DNA from: Bin87 sp965115825 | GTDB taxonomy: Bacteria; Chloroflexota; Dehalococcoidia; Lucifugimonadales; UBA3495 | DNA length: 64,000 nt | Direction of reading: 5' to 3' | Assembly (NCBI GenBank): GCA_965115825.1 | Contig: OZ220464.1 | Location: forward strand, 558,001 to 622,000 | Part shown: piece by piece, positions 63,051 to 64,000 of the stretch | How the letters are laid out: every line of letters begins with the position of its first letter | How positions within the stretch are numbered: the first letter of the stretch is position 1 | The notes under the pieces: generated by a model | Told to the model about the DNA's origin: nothing | What the model saw: only the letters and a program-made list of their open reading frames with translations | Databases searched by the model: none | Program-made: the position numbers and the translations under genes

Positions 63051-63287
63051 CTACTTGCCGCCCCGCCGAAACAGTCGGCGCACAACGGTCAGGGGTTGCG
63101 GCTCCGGCTCCCCCATCACGATAGGCCTGTTGCGGCCCGAGGCCCACCCCTCAGGGTCCCGCTCGAAAGCCACCCGGCAGCCGGGAGCGCAGAAGTAGTA
63201 GGTCTGCCCCTCATACTCGCTGGTTCCCCCCTTGGGGTTATCCATATCCACCTGCATCAGGCAGATGGGATCGGTTGCCGTCGCCAT
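63051..63287 (-). CDS. YHS-domain protein
   Basis: 78 residues. ICLMQVDMDNPKGG and YYFCAPGCRVAFERDP form the YHS metal-binding domain, with the cysteines expected to bind metal. It starts four bases after the stop of the copper ATPase gene, consistent with a role in copper handling. It converges with secA; the two stops are four bases apart. Confidence 0.85.
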   Translation of the reverse strand: MATATDPICLMQVDMDNPKGGTSEYEGQTYYFCAPGCRVAFERDPEGWASGRNRPIVMGEPEPQPLTVVRRLFRRGGK

Positions 63288-63291
63288 AAAA

Positions 63292-64000
63292 TCAACCTCC
63301 CAGCCTGGCCCGCCGCAGCCGCAGCGAGTTGCCTACTACGCTCACCGAGCTGAACGCCATGGCCAGGGCCGCCAGTATCGGATTCAGAAATCCCGCATCG
63401 CCAAAGAAAAACGTCAACCCGCCCGGCACGCCGCCCAATGCCGCAAACACCGGATACAGCGCGCCCGCCGCCACCGGAATCAGCAGCGCGTTGTAGAAAA
63501 ACGCCCAGAACAGATTTTGCCGTATCGTCCGCATCGTCGCCCGCGATATCTGTAGCGCCGTGGCAATCCCGGCCAGGTCGTCGCGCATCAGCGTAACATC
63601 CGCCGCTTCCCGCGCGATGTCCGTTCCGCCCCCCATGGCGATGCCAACGTCCGCCCGAGCCAGCGCCGGCGCGTCGTTGATGCCGTCCCCTGCCATCGCC
63701 ACAACCCTCCCTTCCGACTGAAGCCGGGCAATCGCGCCCGCTTTGTCTGCCGGCAGCATCCCCGCGTAATACTCCTCAATCCCACATTCCAACGCAACCG
63801 ACGCCGCCGTTTCCTTCCTGTCTCCCGTCAGCATCACTACCCGCACCCCCATCGCCCGCAATGACGCCACCGCCTCCCGCGTCCCGGGCTTGATGGCGTC
63901 GGCCACCGCAATGACCCCCAGCAGCCGGCCATCCTTCGCCACAAACATCGGCGTCCTGCCTTTCTCTGCCAGCCCTACTGCCGCGTCCCACAGCTTGGAA
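63292..64000 (-). CDS. copper-type P1B ATPase, C-terminal part
   Basis: About 236 C-terminal residues of a heavy-metal-transporting P-type ATPase; the gene continues beyond the right edge. Visible are the nucleotide/phosphorylation-domain motifs VMLTGDRKETA and AMAGDGINDAPALARADVGI, then MGGGTDIAREAADVTL. The last helices contain FWAFFYNALLIPVAAGALYP and ALAMAFSSVSVVGNSLRLRR, where the Asn/Tyr and Met/Ser residues are those of Cu(I) pumps (CopA type). The phosphorylated Asp is outside the window. Confidence 0.9.
   Translation of the reverse strand, partial: SKLWDAAVGLAEKGRTPMFVAKDGRLLGVIAVADAIKPGTREAVASLRAMGVRVVMLTGDRKETAASVALECGIEEYYAGMLPADKAGAIARLQSEGRVVAMAGDGINDAPALARADVGIAMGGGTDIAREAADVTLMRDDLAGIATALQISRATMRTIRQNLFWAFFYNALLIPVAAGALYPVFAALGGVPGGLTFFFGDAGFLNPILAALAMAFSSVSVVGNSLRLRRARLGG

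Overview
The window is GC-rich (C-rich third codon positions), densely packed DNA from a bacterial chromosome. Gene content points to a Chloroflexota bacterium, possibly an uncultured marine or sponge-associated lineage: an anaerobic-type cobalamin cluster, a tandem Uma2-family array, a small-protein/retropepsin pair, MaoC-type dehydratases, acyl-CoA dehydrogenase-like flavoproteins, and a degenerate AATCCTGAAAATCC-type interspersed repeat. The assignment is an inference from gene content and composition; no rRNA or tRNA gene is visible.

Layout. 1-0.7 kb: 5' part of dinB (minus) with a 77-bp duplication of its own start. 1.2-2.4 kb: MFS transporter. 2.4-11.9 kb (minus): a translationally coupled operon of a nuclease-methyltransferase (type IIG-like), an AddB-like nuclease and an AddA-like helicase-nuclease. 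12.1-16.2 kb (plus): E1 alpha and beta of a 2-oxoacid dehydrogenase, separated by an intact small-protein/retropepsin gene pair and a decayed second copy, then an NHL-repeat protein. 16.3-21.4 kb: alpha/beta hydrolase, SDR, CCA-adding-type enzyme, zinc-ribbon protein, zinc-type dehydrogenase, a broken lipoprotein gene and a small membrane protein. 21.4-26.5 kb (minus): proS, a FitAB-like toxin-antitoxin locus invaded by an in-frame 60-bp repeat, a flavin monooxygenase-like protein and ispG. 27.5-29.0 kb (plus): two MaoC-like proteins and a small protein. 29.0-33.5 kb (minus): ktrB/trkH, ktrA/trkA, pheA, S26 signal peptidase and yihY. 33.7-45.2 kb (plus): leuS, then cbiC, cbiX, cbiD, cbiT, cbiL, alkB-like, cbiF, cbiG, cbiH and an HpcH/HpaI aldolase, with a local duplication between the last two.

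45.2-50.0 kb is an accessory segment: long interspersed-repeat arrays, an AT-richer CoiA-like nuclease gene, and a promoter-driven, strongly structured RNA of about 240-260 nt directly upstream of a basic, His/Asn/Arg-rich protein gene that I cannot assign. I regard this RNA-protein locus as the best candidate for an undescribed system. 50.0-56.2 kb: GMC oxidoreductase, three tandem Uma2 paralogues of mosaic structure, nitroreductase, enoyl-CoA hydratase, a YkgJ-type Cys-rich protein and DUF2277. 56.3-60.0 kb: four tandem paralogues of an unassigned integral membrane protein, one frameshifted. 60.3-64.0 kb: secA, a YHS-domain protein and the 3' part of a copper-type P1B ATPase.

Themes. Local tandem duplication is unusually frequent here (dinB start, retropepsin pair, fitB, cbiH/aldolase junction, Uma2, membrane array, 123-bp and 66-bp satellites). 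Several plus-strand promoters share an extended -10 of the form TGCTAnACT.
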